Shown: piece by piece, positions 30,411-38,544 of the stretch
How the letters are laid out: each line of letters starts with the position of its first letter
Position numbering within the stretch: the stretch's first letter is position 1
Source: Iocasia fonsfrigidae
GTDB lineage: Bacteria; Bacillota; Halanaerobiia; Halanaerobiales; DTU029
DNA length: 64,000 nucleotides
NCBI RefSeq assembly: GCF_017751145.1
Contig: NZ_CP046640.1
Location: 2,956,137 to 3,020,136, forward strand
Direction of reading: 5' to 3'
Translations under genes and position numbers: made by a program
Notes under the pieces: generated by a model
Told to the model about the DNA's origin: nothing
Databases searched by the model: none
The model's input: the letters and a program-made list of their open reading frames with translations, nothing else

Positions 30411-31175
30411 TTAATCAATCTTCCGTATAGGTAGGCCTTCATTTGCCAGATAATTCTTTATCTCTTTAACTGTATATTCTTTTTCATGGAAGATAGAAGC
30501 TGCCAGAACAGCATCGGCCTTACCAACTACCAGAGCATCCCTTAGATGAGAAGGTTTACCTGCACCACCAGAGGCAATTACAGGTATATTTACTGTTTCA
30601 GAGATAGTTTTTAACAAATCAAGGTCATAGCCATCTTTAGTACCATCTGCATCCATACTAGTCAGGAGTATTTCACCAGCACCCATCTCTTCCCCCTTTA
30701 TTGCCCAGTCAACAGCATTTAAGCCAGTTGCATTTCGTCCGCCGTGGGTATAGACCTCCCAGTCATTTTTGTCCCGCCTCCGTGCATCAATTGCAAGGAC
30801 GATACACTGACTGCCAAATCTAGCCGCCCCATCAGCAATAAGCTGAGGATTTTTAATAGCAGCAGAGTTGATAGATACTTTATCAGCACCTGCTAATAGT
30901 ATCTCTCTCATATCATTTATTGTCCTAATACCACCACCAATTGTGAAAGGAATAAAAACCCTGGAGGCAGTCTCTTTAACAATATTCAGCATAATACTAC
31001 GTTCCTCATGTGAGGCAGTAATGTCCAGAAAAACCAGCTCATCTGCTCCTGCTTGATCATAAAAGCTGGCTAAATCTACAGGGTCACCTTCATCCCGTAA
31101 ATTGACAAAATTCACTCCTTTAACAACCCTTCCATCCTTAACATCCAGACAGGGAATGATCCGTTTAGTTAACAT
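30411..31175 (-). CDS. hisF: HisF: imidazole glycerol phosphate synthase, cyclase subunit
   Basis: Combines PRFAR with ammonia from HisH to give imidazole glycerol phosphate and AICAR. 254-residue TIM barrel; [20 protein letters not shown] holds the catalytic Asp of strand 1 and [20 protein letters not shown] the second, with phosphate-binding FTIGGGIRT and [13 protein letters not shown]. It is adjacent to hisA (one-base gap between stop and start regions) and translationally coupled. Confidence 0.97.
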   Translation of the reverse strand: MLTKRIIPCLDVKDGRVVKGVNFVNLRDEGDPVDLASFYDQAGADELVFLDITASHEERSIMLNIVKETASRVFIPFTIGGGIRTINDMREILLAGADKVSINSAAIKNPQLIADGAARFGSQCIVLAIDARRRDKNDWEVYTHGGRNATGLNAVDWAIKGEEMGAGEILLTSMDADGTKDGYDLDLLKTISETVNIPVIASGGAGKPSHLRDALVVGKADAVLAASIFHEKEYTVKEIKNYLANEGLPIRKID

Positions 31176-31895
31176 TTATAATTCCTCCTGTAGTTTCTTC
31201 AGGTCAGGGGACAGGTCACCTGTATACAGGGCTTTTCCCACAATAGAATACTTAATGTCTATTTCCTTTAATTTTTTCAGGTCTTGCAGGGATGAAACCC
31301 CACCTGAAGCAATAACATCTATCTGGTCAATCTTATTTAAACAGGCAAGCCCGGCAATATCTGGACCCTCCAGGGTTCCATCCTTACTAATATCGGTATA
31401 TACAAAGGTCTTGACCCCTATCTCTTTCATCTCCTTGATCAGATGGGCTACATCTATATCACTATCTTCCAGCCAACCTTTAACAGCAACCTTACCCCGG
31501 CGACCGTCAACCCCTACTACTACCCTCTCAGGGCCGTATTTCTTTACCGCTTCTTTAACAACTTCTGGAGCTTCTAGGGCAAGGGTGCCCAGGATTACCC
31601 TGTCAACCCCGGCCTTCAGGTATAAGTCAATTATCTCTAAAGACCTGATACCACCACCTAATTGAACAGGTATATCAAGACTGAAGGCAATTTCTTTGAT
31701 GATAGATAAATTCTGCGGTTTACCATCACGAGCCCCATCCAGATCAACTATATGAAGGTATTGAGCCCCCTGCTTCTGCCAGTACCCAGCCATTTCCAGT
31801 GGATTCTTGCTGTATATCGTCTCCCTGCTAAAATCCCCTTTTAAAAGCCTTACACAACATCCCTCTTTTAAATCAATTGCTGGTATTATTAGCAT
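31176..31895 (-). CDS. hisA: HisA: ProFAR isomerase
   Basis: Amadori rearrangement of ProFAR to PRFAR. 239 residues, half-barrel repeat typical of HisA/HisF: MLIIPAIDLKEGCCVRLLKG with the catalytic Asp, VQLGGGIRSLEII, FVYTDISKDGTLEGPD with the second Asp, and VIASGGVSSLQDL. It overlaps hisH by 23 bases. Confidence 0.96.
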   Translation of the reverse strand: MLIIPAIDLKEGCCVRLLKGDFSRETIYSKNPLEMAGYWQKQGAQYLHIVDLDGARDGKPQNLSIIKEIAFSLDIPVQLGGGIRSLEIIDLYLKAGVDRVILGTLALEAPEVVKEAVKKYGPERVVVGVDGRRGKVAVKGWLEDSDIDVAHLIKEMKEIGVKTFVYTDISKDGTLEGPDIAGLACLNKIDQIDVIASGGVSSLQDLKKLKEIDIKYSIVGKALYTGDLSPDLKKLQEEL

Positions 31896-32505
31896 TTAAA
31901 ACCACCCCACTGAAATTTCTTAAAACACTCAAACCTACCTGGCTGCTCTTCTCAGGGTGGCACTGCATACCCCAGACATTATCCCTTCTTACCACAGCTG
32001 CAAAGGTTTGATTGCCATAATTTGTTTTGCCAAGTATCACATCATCCCGTACTGGTTTCACATAATAGCTGTGTACAAAATAGAAATTCTCTCCATTTAA
32101 GCCATTAAAAACCTGGTCTTTCTTCATGATCTCCACCTGATTCCAGCCAATATGTGGTACCTTACCAACTTTATTACGATCAAATAACTTTACTTCACCC
32201 TCAATCAAGCCCAGTCCAGCAGTCTCCTGACATTCTTCACTACTACTAAATAAAAGCTGCATACCCAGACAGATACCGAAAAAGGGTTTACCAGTTCTGA
32301 CCTCTTCAATAATTCTTTTCTCCAGCTTTAACCTTTTAAGATTCTCCATTCCCTCACCAAAAGCACCTACACCAGGTAGTACTATACCACTGGCTTCTGC
32401 AAGAGCACGGTAATCACTACTGAGTTTTACTGGTACATTGAGGTATTCAAAGGCCTTAACAACACTGGCAAGATTACCGATATCATAATCTATTACAACT
32501 ATCAC
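31873..32505 (-). CDS. hisH: HisH: imidazole glycerol phosphate synthase, glutaminase subunit
   Basis: Class I glutamine amidotransferase that feeds ammonia to HisF. 210 residues; nucleophile Cys in FFGICLGMQLLF, His and Glu of the triad in GMQCHPEKSSQVG, and the PGVGAFGEGM oxyanion region. It overlaps hisB by one base and hisA by 23, which suits coupled synthesis of the complex. Confidence 0.96.
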   Translation of the reverse strand: MIVVIDYDIGNLASVVKAFEYLNVPVKLSSDYRALAEASGIVLPGVGAFGEGMENLKRLKLEKRIIEEVRTGKPFFGICLGMQLLFSSSEECQETAGLGLIEGEVKLFDRNKVGKVPHIGWNQVEIMKKDQVFNGLNGENFYFVHSYYVKPVRDDVILGKTNYGNQTFAAVVRRDNVWGMQCHPEKSSQVGLSVLRNFSGVVLNANNTSN

Positions 32506-33101
32506 TATTGATCACCTTCCCCTAGACTCCCTTTAGTCGAAAGGGCTTTATTCCCGATCCTCTGATCAATACTGGTCGCCTCATCCAGGGCACGTCCAAA
32601 GGCCTTAAAAGCCCCTTCTATTACATGATGGGCATTACCACCTCTGATCATCATAAAATGAAGATTCATTCCGGCATTACTACTTAAGGATCTGAAAAAC
32701 TCTGCAAATAACTCTACAGGAAAAGCACCTACACATTCCCTGCTGAACTCCAGATCAGCAGCATAATAACTACGACCGCTCAAGTCCAGCACAACCTGCA
32801 TAACAACCTCATCCATTGGTATAGTAACATTTCCATAGCGTTTAATACCGGCCTTATCACCTAAAGCCTTCTTAATGGCCTGCCCCAGTACTATCCCTAC
32901 ATCCTCTACTGTATGATGTTCATCAACTTCCAGGTCACCCTGAACAGTTAGCTTCAAATCCATAAAACCATGAAAGGATATTAAATTAAGCATATGGTCA
33001 AAAAAACCAATCCCTGTATCAATCTCAGCCTTACCACTGCCGTAAAGCTCTAATTCAAGGCTAATAGATGTTTCAGCCGTTTCCCTTTCTATTTTAATCA
33101 T
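32505..33101 (-). CDS. hisB: HisB: imidazoleglycerol-phosphate dehydratase
   Basis: Mn-dependent dehydratase, monofunctional type (198 residues). Metal-binding repeats FFDHMLNLISFHG, DEHHTVEDVGI and GNAHHVIEGAFKAFGRAL are intact. The frame extends upstream to 33119, but the ATG at 33101 (MIKIERETAET) has the ribosome site GAAGGG at the better distance and overlaps the hisD stop by 8 bases, so it is preferred. Confidence 0.95.
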   Translation of the reverse strand: MIKIERETAETSISLELELYGSGKAEIDTGIGFFDHMLNLISFHGFMDLKLTVQGDLEVDEHHTVEDVGIVLGQAIKKALGDKAGIKRYGNVTIPMDEVVMQVVLDLSGRSYYAADLEFSRECVGAFPVELFAEFFRSLSSNAGMNLHFMMIRGGNAHHVIEGAFKAFGRALDEATSIDQRIGNKALSTKGSLGEGDQ

Positions 33102-34389
33102 TGAACTCATTCCCTTCAAACCTTATTTTAACAGCATTAGCATGCCCATCTAAACCCTCCAGTTCTGCCAGTTGAATAATATCATCACTGATAGAGGCCA
33201 GGTCTTTCTTCTGGTAATAAATAATACTGGATTTCTTAATAAAATCATCTGTGTTTAGTGGTGAAGCAAAACGGGCTGTACCACCTGTTGGTAAAACATG
33301 ATTGGGACCTGCCAGATAATCCCCCAGAGGTTCAGATGAATATTCACCTATAAAAATCGCTCCTGCATTATCAATTTCAGGTAAAATAGCAAAAGGCTCC
33401 TTGACTAGTAATTCAAAGTGCTCCGGGGCAAAACGGTTAACCAGCTCACTCCCTGCCTTAATATCATCAACAAGAATAATTAACCCATTTTCATTAATTG
33501 AAGTAGTGGCTATCTCTTTCCTGTTTAATCCTTTTAACTGTAGAGCAAGCTCTTTATCTACCTTTTCTGCCAGCAGCTCACTATCTGTTATCAAAACAGA
33601 GATAGCTAAGGGGTCGTGTTCAGCCTGTGAAAGTAAGTCTGCTGCTATATAATCAGGGTGTCCACTACTATCAGCAAGTATCAAAACCTCACTGGGACCA
33701 GCCAGCATATCAATATCGACTACCCCGAAGACAGCCTTTTTAGCCAGGGTAACATAGATATTTCCTGGCCCTACTATCTTATCAACACCTTTGATAGTCT
33801 CTGTACCATAAGCCAGAGCAGCAATAGCCTGAGCACCACCTATCTTATATACTTCATCAACACCTGCTTCTCTGGCTGCCACCAGTGTATAGGGGTTTAT
33901 CCGGCCTTCTTTATCTGGTGGTGATACTACTACTACTTCCTTAACCCCGGCAGCTAGAGCAGGAATAACTGTCATGACAACAGAAGATGGATAAGCAGCC
34001 CTACCACCTGGTACATAGGCCCCTACCCTGGCTAACGGCTTAATTATTTGACCTGTCATAGCACTATTCTTATATGTAAACCAGTTCTGCCGCAGTTGTT
34101 TGCGGTGAAATTCCCTAACATTAACAATCGATTTTTTTAGGGAGCTTATAAAATCATCTCCCACTTTATTATAGGCATCCTTAAATTCCTCATCACTTAC
34201 CAGTAAACCATCCAGTTCTATACCATCAAATCTAGCAGTATATTTTAAAACCGCTTGCTCACCATTATTCAGTACATCATTGATAATATCATTAACCAGT
34301 TCTGTTCTTTCATCTGCCACAGCAAATCCTCTCCCTGCCAGCAGATTATTTATCTCCCCTCGATCACGGGGATAAGATAATTTACGCAT
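33094..34389 (-). CDS. hisD: HisD: histidinol dehydrogenase
   Basis: NAD-dependent oxidation of L-histidinol to histidine in two steps with Zn. About 431 residues from the ATG at 34389 (MRKLSYPRD), which has GGGGAG nine bases upstream; the frame could begin three codons earlier. Visible motifs: the NAD-binding KIGGAQAIAALAYGTETI, VDMLAGPSEVLI-like region, SQAEHDP and GPNHVLPTGGTARF. Confidence 0.96.
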   Translation of the reverse strand: MRKLSYPRDRGEINNLLAGRGFAVADERTELVNDIINDVLNNGEQAVLKYTARFDGIELDGLLVSDEEFKDAYNKVGDDFISSLKKSIVNVREFHRKQLRQNWFTYKNSAMTGQIIKPLARVGAYVPGGRAAYPSSVVMTVIPALAAGVKEVVVVSPPDKEGRINPYTLVAAREAGVDEVYKIGGAQAIAALAYGTETIKGVDKIVGPGNIYVTLAKKAVFGVVDIDMLAGPSEVLILADSSGHPDYIAADLLSQAEHDPLAISVLITDSELLAEKVDKELALQLKGLNRKEIATTSINENGLIILVDDIKAGSELVNRFAPEHFELLVKEPFAILPEIDNAGAIFIGEYSSEPLGDYLAGPNHVLPTGGTARFASPLNTDDFIKKSSIIYYQKKDLASISDDIIQLAELEGLDGHANAVKIRFEGNEFND

Positions 34390-35041
34390 CACTATCATCT
34401 CCCCTTATCTCATTAAGTTTTTCAATCAATCTCCCAATAATCCCGTGTTTAGTCTTATAACTAACATTATTAACAATTAGTCTAGATGACGAAAAGGTAA
34501 TGTCTGCTATGGGTAGCAAATTATTCTTGCGCAGGGTTGTTCCAGTTGAAGTAATATCTACAATCAGGTCAGCCAGATCAACCAGTGGAGCCAGTTCAAC
34601 CGACCCATTCAAATAAATTATCTCTACCTGCTTACCAATTTTTTGAAAGAAATGCCTGGTAATATTAGGAAAAGAAGTAGCTACCCGGCTGTGATCAGGG
34701 ATATCCTCAACCCTGTTTATTCCCTGTTCAACTGGCACAGCAACCACCAGTTTACAGGTCCCTACCTTCAGGTCCTGGACCTCATATAGCCTTTTGCCGT
34801 GTTCAAGGATAACATCCTTACCGGTTACACCGATATCAGCTGCACCGTGTTCTACATAAACAGGTACATCTTTGGGTTTAGCCAGTAAAAACGAATGCCC
34901 TGTCTTCTCATCAGTAAAAACCAGTTTACGTGAAATCTCATCTATATCCAGTCCAGTGGAAATAAAGCCAGCCTCTTTTAATATTTCAACAACTTGTTCC
35001 ATTAACCTTCCCTTAGGTAAAGCAGTAATTATTTTGGCCAT
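34382..35041 (-). CDS. hisG: HisG: ATP phosphoribosyltransferase, short form
   Basis: First and feedback-controlled step of histidine synthesis. 219 residues, the short form lacking the C-terminal regulatory domain, so it must work with HisZ, whose gene lies directly upstream. Signature TALPKGRLMEQVVEIL, DIGVTGKDVI, and the PRPP-binding DITSTGTTLRKNNL are present. The ATG at 35041 (MAKIITALPKGR) has a GGAGGGT site and is preferred over the upstream codon at 35056. Confidence 0.96.
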   Translation of the reverse strand: MAKIITALPKGRLMEQVVEILKEAGFISTGLDIDEISRKLVFTDEKTGHSFLLAKPKDVPVYVEHGAADIGVTGKDVILEHGKRLYEVQDLKVGTCKLVVAVPVEQGINRVEDIPDHSRVATSFPNITRHFFQKIGKQVEIIYLNGSVELAPLVDLADLIVDITSTGTTLRKNNLLPIADITFSSSRLIVNNVSYKTKHGIIGRLIEKLNEIRGDDSDA

Positions 35042-36297
35042 AATATACCCTCCCATCCTTCACTTATCTCCTGTTTAAACCTCTCTTTATCCTTAATCTT
35101 AACCACTTCAACACTATCAGCTGGATGAAAGGATACTATCCTCCCTGTTCCCATCTCTCCGGCATATTCAATCAATTCAGTACTAAATTTATCCCTCTCC
35201 TCCAGGATAATTATATAACCTTTCTCCCGCATAGTCCTGGCTGTAGCCAAGGCTAATTTCCTTTTGTCAGCTGGAAAAAGAAATAAATCATCAATTTTGT
35301 CTTCCTGGAAATGGTATGACTGTTTTTTTAAAGCCAGTCTAACCCTCTCCAGACCAATAGCAAAGCCAATGGCCGGGATATCTCTTTGACAATATTGTCT
35401 GATAAGATTATCATATCTCCCACCACCACAGATTGTATAACCAAGCTTTTCTGTAAAACCCTCAAAGACTACACCGGTATAATAATCAAAACCTCTAATA
35501 AGTCCTAAATCAAAAGTCAGATAATCTGCCAGACCATAGTCTGCCACATAGGCATAAATATCACGTAGATTTTGCAGGGCCTCCCTTGACCTGTTATTAC
35601 TTACCATATCCCCGGCTTTATTGAGAATCTCCTTGCCTCCGCGGAGCCCCGGCAGCTTATAAAGAAGGTCTTTATTAGCTATCCCCAGTTTCTCAATGTA
35701 ATTATTCAAACCAACTATATTCTTTCCATTTAGATATGTTTTAATTTGATCAATCTCTTCTCTATCCAACTTCAATTCTTCAATAATTCCATCTAAATAA
35801 CCTGTATGGCCTATATCAAACTTGAAATCCCTCAAACCTGTCTTGAGGATTGCCTCAATAGCCAGGATAAGGGCTTCGGCATCTGCCTTACTCTCCCCTT
35901 CACCAATTAATTCTACACCCATCTGATATATCTCTCTATTCTTACCTGTCTGGGGTTCATCATAACGAAAAACAGAGGCACTATAAGAAAAACGCCCTGG
36001 TAAAGTCATCTCACCTACCCTGGCAGCAATTGTTCGCGCAATAGGTGCTGTAAGCTCTGGCCGCAGGGTGAGAATATTTCCCTCATAATCTATAAATTTA
36101 TATAATTCCTTTTTAAGTCTTGAACCCATACCAACAGTTAAAGCCTCATAGTATTCAAGTGTTGGGGTAATAAAAGGCTGATACCCCCAGAGCCTGAAAG
36201 TCTGGCGTATATTTCCCTCTATCTCTTCTAATTCAACCGCAGTTTCCGGCAGATAACTCCTCATTCCCCGCGGTGATTTCAATATATTACTGGGCAT
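35029..36297 (-). CDS. hisZ: HisZ: regulatory subunit of ATP phosphoribosyltransferase
   Basis: Paralogue of histidyl-tRNA synthetase that binds short HisG and confers histidine feedback inhibition. 422 residues; class II synthetase-like motif 2 region FSYSASVFRYDEPQTGKNREIYQMGVE (in two stretches) and the RGFDYYTGVVFEGFTE and CGGGRYDNLI blocks. It lacks the synthetase anticodon-binding domain, as HisZ does. It is the first gene of the operon and overlaps hisG by 13 bases. Confidence 0.94.
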   Translation of the reverse strand: MPSNILKSPRGMRSYLPETAVELEEIEGNIRQTFRLWGYQPFITPTLEYYEALTVGMGSRLKKELYKFIDYEGNILTLRPELTAPIARTIAARVGEMTLPGRFSYSASVFRYDEPQTGKNREIYQMGVELIGEGESKADAEALILAIEAILKTGLRDFKFDIGHTGYLDGIIEELKLDREEIDQIKTYLNGKNIVGLNNYIEKLGIANKDLLYKLPGLRGGKEILNKAGDMVSNNRSREALQNLRDIYAYVADYGLADYLTFDLGLIRGFDYYTGVVFEGFTEKLGYTICGGGRYDNLIRQYCQRDIPAIGFAIGLERVRLALKKQSYHFQEDKIDDLFLFPADKRKLALATARTMREKGYIIILEERDKFSTELIEYAGEMGTGRIVSFHPADSVEVVKIKDKERFKQEISEGWEGILWPK

Positions 36298-36341
36298 TTG
36301 ACATCATTCCTTTATTATTTTAATACTTTAATATATTAAAG

Positions 36342-36370
36342 AATATAACACACATATTCCTTTTTGTCAA
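36342..36370 (-). promoter_or_regulatory. Sigma-A promoter of the his operon
   Basis: Minus-strand TTGACA (36365-36370), 17-bp spacer, TATATT (36342-36347), 44 bases before the hisZ start. There is no room for a T-box leader, so control by tRNA-His charging through a T-box is unlikely. Confidence 0.75.
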
Positions 36371-36374
36371 GGGA

Positions 36375-36403
36375 TTGATTATCCAAAATATTTCTGGTAT
36401 AAT
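36375..36403 (+). promoter_or_regulatory. Sigma-A promoter of the tRNA-Pro gene
   Basis: TTGATT (36375-36380), 17-bp spacer, TATAAT (36398-36403) on the plus strand, back to back with the his promoter: the two -35 boxes are four bases apart. Confidence 0.75.
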
Positions 36404-36469
36404 ATAAAAGCAAATTGCCTATAGCACAGTTTTCTTTTATCTTCAACAACTATAAATCAATATTTTTAT

Positions 36470-36546
36470 CCGGCTGTAGCGCAGTTTGGTAGCGCGCTTG
36501 CTTCGGGAGCAAGAGGTCCCCGGTTCAAATCCGGGCAGCCGGACCA
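36470..36546 (+). tRNA. tRNA-Pro (anticodon CGG), CCA encoded
   Basis: Cloverleaf by eye: acceptor CCGGCTG / CAGCCGG, U8, D-arm GCGC...GCGC with AGTTTGGTA loop, anticodon stem CTTGC / GCAAG around TTCGGGA (anticodon CGG, reads CCG), variable AGGTC, T-arm CCCGG-TTCAAAT-CCGGG, discriminator A and encoded CCA. The 5' end is set at 36470 so that T falls at position 8. Confidence 0.95.
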
Positions 36547-36557
36547 TAAGTATAGTA

Positions 36558-36590
36558 ACCTTTCCTTTCCGGAAAGGTCTTTTTTCTTTT
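36558..36590 (+). terminator. Intrinsic terminator after tRNA-Pro
   Basis: ACCTTTCC - TTTCC loop - GGAAAGGT, then CTTTTTTCTTTT. It separates the tRNA from the outer-membrane protein gene. Confidence 0.88.
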
Positions 36591-36665
36591 AAATATAATT
36601 TTCCCTGTCATAAACACCTCCCTAAACAAATATATATTAAACAAATTAATCAAGGGGGTGTTTCA

Positions 36666-37364
36666 ATGAAAAAGACTTATTTATTAACATTTATTTTTAT
36701 TCTACTAATGTCTATTACCATATCAGCAAAAGGATTGGAATTAGTAGGTGGACTCACCTATAACACACTAGAAATGGATACTGAATGGAAAATCGATAAT
36801 GACTATGATGAGTCTCCAGATGAAATTAATCTTGATATTGACGGCAATAACGGAGCAGGGTTTTATGCTGGTGCTCGCTACTGGTTTAATGATAAGCTGG
36901 CAGCTGGTTTAGGTTACGATTCTGTCAAAGCAGATTTATCATTAGGTGGTAAGGTTAAATTTAATTCAGAAGAATTTTACAGTCTTGACCTTGAAGAAGA
37001 AATTGAACTAGCCGGTCCTTATGGAGAGATAGTCTTCCGGGTTAATGACTATCTATCTTTCAGCGGTTCAATTGTTAAGTATGATTTAGAAACAAGTGGC
37101 AGCTATTCATATGGGGAATATGGTTATTCCGATAGTAGTGATATAACATTATTTGAGGGAGACGGACTCGGTTATATCCTGGCAGTAGATCTTAAGTATC
37201 CCATAAGAGATAACCTCTCCTTCATGGCCAATGCTGGTTATAGAAAAGCTGATATTGATGTTGAACTTGAAGATGATATAGAATCCTGGCTTGAATCCGA
37301 TATTGATGGTGATGTAGAACTCAGCGGTTTCCGCTTTACTGCAGGTCTTTCTGTTAAGTATTAA
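36666..37364 (+). CDS. Outer-membrane beta-barrel protein
   Basis: 232 residues from the ATG at 36666 with AGGGGGTG upstream. The same frame is open back into the tRNA gene, but that part is not coding. The signal peptide MKKTYLLTFIFILLMSITISA is followed by amphipathic strands alternating with acidic turns (GAGFYAGARYWFNDKLAAGL, LAGPYGEIVFRVNDYLSF), and the protein ends in FRFTAGLSVKY with a terminal aromatic residue, the usual barrel-sorting signal. It looks like an 8-stranded OmpW/OmpX-type barrel. The loops are strongly acidic, which suits a halophile (inference). Function unknown; it is monocistronic, with its own terminator. Confidence 0.8.
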   Translation: MKKTYLLTFIFILLMSITISAKGLELVGGLTYNTLEMDTEWKIDNDYDESPDEINLDIDGNNGAGFYAGARYWFNDKLAAGLGYDSVKADLSLGGKVKFNSEEFYSLDLEEEIELAGPYGEIVFRVNDYLSFSGSIVKYDLETSGSYSYGEYGYSDSSDITLFEGDGLGYILAVDLKYPIRDNLSFMANAGYRKADIDVELEDDIESWLESDIDGDVELSGFRFTAGLSVKY

Positions 37365-37376
37365 ATATCAATTTTT

Positions 37377-37411
37377 AAAAGGGGCTGTTTGAAAATAAGC
37401 AGCCCCTTTTA
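37377..37411 (+). terminator. Intrinsic terminator after the outer-membrane protein gene
   Basis: AAAAGGGGCTG - 12-base loop - CAGCCCCTTTTAT, 12 bases past the stop. It is symmetric and may act in both directions. Confidence 0.88.
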
Positions 37412-37428
37412 TCTACCCGGATTCAAGC

Positions 37429-37599
37429 TTACTCTACAGTATAGTCAGAAAAACCTTCTCCATATTTAAGATTATAACTGCCTATACTATCCCCACTTTC
37501 ATTGATCATTTTAATTGAAACCAGTTCAGGCTTATTATTTTCAGCCCGCCGGGCTAAGTGATACTTCAATTTAAAGTCTGGATACGAAATAAAACTTAC
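37429..37599 (-). pseudogene. C-terminal fragment of an unrecognised protein
   Basis: An open minus-strand stretch of 56 codons with normal amino-acid composition (FISYPDFKLKYHLARRAENN, ELVSIKMINESGDSIGSYNL) ends at TAA. It has no start codon before an upstream TAG, and another frame just upstream reads FFQLKGLGKFYF, so this may be a frameshifted remnant. I do not recognise the family. Apart from this and short AGTCTGTTC direct repeats near 37750-37775, the gap 37412-37853 holds nothing I can identify. Confidence 0.35.
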
Positions 37600-37853
37600 C
37601 TAAACCTTTAAGTTGAAAAAATCCTTCTTTATTACTGCCCTGTTAATATGTGGATATTTATGTGGATAACTTTAACTCTAAACATCTTATCATGTAACTT
37701 TTGTCATAATAAGAATAAAATCAACCCTTAAATTAAGACACTTTAAGAGTCTGTTCAAAAGTCTGTTCGAAAAGTATCAGTATATACCCGCCGTGGATTA
37801 TATATCCCCTATTTATCTTTTCAAACACACACTAAGTGAAGAAAATATATCTT

Positions 37854-38528
37854 CTATTTCTCCATTATAGGACAGTTCTTACAATCGGGGGCAGATTTCT
37901 TACAATATTCTTTAGCCAGTATAACCAATAAGGCATGGTATTCATTATATTTAACTACATCTGCTGGATAAACACTCATAATTTTTGCCTGTAAATCATG
38001 GTAAACAATATCATCAGGTATATATCCTATTCTACTTAAAATTCGTTTGGTATAGGCATCAATAACAAATATAGGATATTTACCAGCATAAAGTAGGATT
38101 GAATCAGCAGTCTCAGGACCAACACCATAAACATCCAGTAACTCTTTACGCAGTACTGGAAGGTCTACTTTAAACATCTTATTTAAATGACCAGCATAAT
38201 TATTATATAGAAAATCAACAAAAGACTTTAGTTTTTTGGCCTTCATATTATAATATCCAGCAGGCTTAATTAAGTCAGCCAGCCTATCCTGCTGAATCTT
38301 TTTTATGGCTGAAGGTTTTAAAAGGTTTGCCTCCCTTAAATTATCAATAGCCTTTTCAACATTTCTCCAGCTCACAGCTTGAGTCAGAATAGCCCCTATA
38401 ATAGTTTCAAAAGGGCTCTCTGCTGGCCACCAGTGCTGTGGACCAAAATAATCATATAAAATAGAATATATTTCTACTACTGCCCTGCTAAAATTGATAT
38501 CTTGATAATATTTACTACATTGATAAAT
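37854..38528 (-). CDS. Endonuclease III-like HhH-GPD protein with non-canonical start
   Basis: DNA base-excision repair glycosylase family. Only residues from a GTG at 38375 (MSWRNVEKAI) can be read from an ordinary start, but the same frame upstream encodes conserved family sequence: YDYFGPQHWWPAESPFETII and GAILTQAV. The best start is ATT at 38528, six bases after GGGGAG, giving about 224 residues, the family length. The HhH motif is DVYGVGPETADSILLYAGKY with the catalytic Asp in VIDAYTKR; the lysine of true endonuclease III is Glu here, as in this subfamily. The C-terminal cluster motif is C-x6-C-x2-C, with the stop codon where the fourth Cys is expected. A decayed N terminus is the alternative. 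Confidence 0.75.
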   Translation of the reverse strand: MYQCSKYYQDINFSRAVVEIYSILYDYFGPQHWWPAESPFETIIGAILTQAVSWRNVEKAIDNLREANLLKPSAIKKIQQDRLADLIKPAGYYNMKAKKLKSFVDFLYNNYAGHLNKMFKVDLPVLRKELLDVYGVGPETADSILLYAGKYPIFVIDAYTKRILSRIGYIPDDIVYHDLQAKIMSVYPADVVKYNEYHALLVILAKEYCKKSAPDCKNCPIMEK

Positions 38529-38544
38529 TTCCTTCTCCCCCTTA

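Noticed and set aside
31102-31665. 187-codon plus-strand frame opposite hisA and hisF
   Set aside because: It lies entirely antisense to two unmistakable his genes, has no ribosome site, and its composition (Ser/Thr/Pro-rich) is that of a shadow frame.
36486-36665. N-terminal extension of the outer-membrane protein frame into the tRNA gene
   Set aside because: The extension translates tRNA and terminator sequence; the signal peptide and ribosome site fix the start at 36666.
37738-37815. AGTCTGTTC direct repeats, and the similarity of this stretch to 42972-43015, as a CRISPR-like or mobile repeat
   Set aside because: Only two short copies without regular spacing, and the similarity to the other site is about 15 bases; too little for an element call.
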